NCBI GenBank assembly: GCA_021160685.1
Contig: JAGHCC010000269.1
Location: 1 to 13,645 of the forward strand
DNA: 13,645 nt
Source: Desulfobulbaceae bacterium
GTDB lineage: Bacteria > Desulfobacterota > Desulfobulbia > Desulfobulbales > SURF-16
Direction of reading: 5' to 3'
This document shows positions 13,252-13,645 of this stretch, one piece after another (within the stretch, counting starts at the first letter, position 1; each line of letters opens with the position of its first letter). The translations under genes and the position numbers were made by a program. Under the pieces are notes generated by a model. That model had not been told where the DNA came from, did not search any database, and saw only the letters and a list, made by a program, of their open reading frames with translations.

Positions 13252-13645
13252 ATGATTCTGCACCGACACACCATTGTTCTTCTCGCTGCCCTGATGCAGC
13301 TTCTTTTTTTCTCAACACAACTCCAGGCCGCGCCATCCATGCTGACGAACAAACTGACTCTTTCCTTTGATGTGGACAATCACAGTCTGACCGGCATTTC
13401 CCGAATTGATCTTCCCGGAGGCCGGGAGTTGAGCCTGCATACCGGAGACCTGACGGTGACCCGGATCGAAATCAACGGCAAAGAGGCTGATCTCCAGCCG
13501 GACAGCGATAAGCGGATTCAACTGAAAAAAAGTGCCGAACCCCGTTCCATTGTTCTTCATTATGAAAAAAAATTTCCGCAAAACAACGGGCAGAACGGTT
13601 CAATCGTTGCGGCGAACGGAATAGTCCTTCTCGGCCTCTGGCATC
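13252..13645 (+). CDS. M1-family aminopeptidase, N-terminal part (runs off the window)
   Basis: The first 131 codons of a secreted protein with no stop before the window end. A signal peptide is clear: MILHRH basic start, hydrophobic 8-20, predicted cleavage after TQLQA (26). The mature sequence, KLTLSFDVDNHSLTGISRIDLPGG, then LTVTRIEINGKEADL, IVLHYEKKFP and GIVLLGLWH, follows the beta-saddle N-terminal domain of M1 zinc aminopeptidases, which begins with a strand describing a substrate-like LxGxxxI motif and ends with the segment before the catalytic domain. The zinc motifs HEXXH and GAMEN would lie beyond the edge, so this remains a family-level guess. The ATG is preceded by a weak GGAA site. 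Likely location is periplasm or envelope. Confidence 0.6.
   Translation, partial: MILHRHTIVLLAALMQLLFFSTQLQAAPSMLTNKLTLSFDVDNHSLTGISRIDLPGGRELSLHTGDLTVTRIEINGKEADLQPDSDKRIQLKKSAEPRSIVLHYEKKFPQNNGQNGSIVAANGIVLLGLWH

Overview
The window reads as a chromosomal segment of a Gram-negative bacterium. Evidence for this is two predicted lipoproteins, several signal peptides, a periplasmic-binding-protein transporter and a large hybrid sensor kinase. The style of gene content (standalone Smr protein, CX2CX2CX7C flavoprotein, TatT-type TRAP transporter, fused-sensor hybrid kinases) resembles Desulfobacterota, perhaps the Desulfobulbales. That placement is an inference from general familiarity and no marker gene here proves it.

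Layout. (1) 84-1412, plus strand: a type I-alpha glutamine synthetase with a strong ribosome site, ending at a bidirectional terminator (1435-1465). (2) 3175-1499, minus strand: a compact three-gene operon (cupin, iron-sulfur-type flavoprotein, Smr-domain protein) that converges on the same terminator. (3) 3503-3829, plus strand: a small zinc-ribbon protein with a C-terminal membrane anchor. (4) 4008-7939, plus strand: a complete TPR-associated TRAP transporter (TPAT) made of TatT lipoprotein, periplasmic binding protein, DctQ and DctM. (5) 8030-12557, plus strand: a 1033-residue hybrid histidine kinase with a PhnD-like extracytoplasmic sensor, followed with overlapping start/stop codons by a membrane-anchored metallophosphoesterase and a lipoprotein. 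A near-consensus sigma-70 promoter lies just before the kinase. (6) 12558-13645: a gene-poor stretch with a hairpin, a 69-codon small gene with its own promoter, an AT-rich gap, and the first 131 codons of a probable M1-family aminopeptidase that runs off the window.

The most unusual structure is at 5981-6152, between the transporter genes for the binding protein and DctQ. A roughly 160-bp non-coding element with perfect terminal inverted repeats is flanked by identical 10-bp direct copies. Removing one copy plus the body would leave the two genes 16 bp apart. Most of the element folds into a 39-bp imperfect hairpin. Of its eight imperfections, six become G-U wobbles in the minus-strand transcript but A-C mismatches in the plus-strand transcript, so the minus strand looks like the structurally conserved one. 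The element also puts a CACCTCCT (anti-Shine-Dalgarno-like) arm against a perfect AGGAGG inside the TRAP operon.

How the parts may work together: TatT and the binding protein would hand a ligand, probably not a simple carboxylate, to the DctQM permease. The adjacent kinase, with a solute-binding-protein-like sensor, could sense a related solute, but no sequence evidence links it directly to the transporter. A run of ten C residues inside the kinase gene is a possible on/off slippage site or a sequencing-error site.
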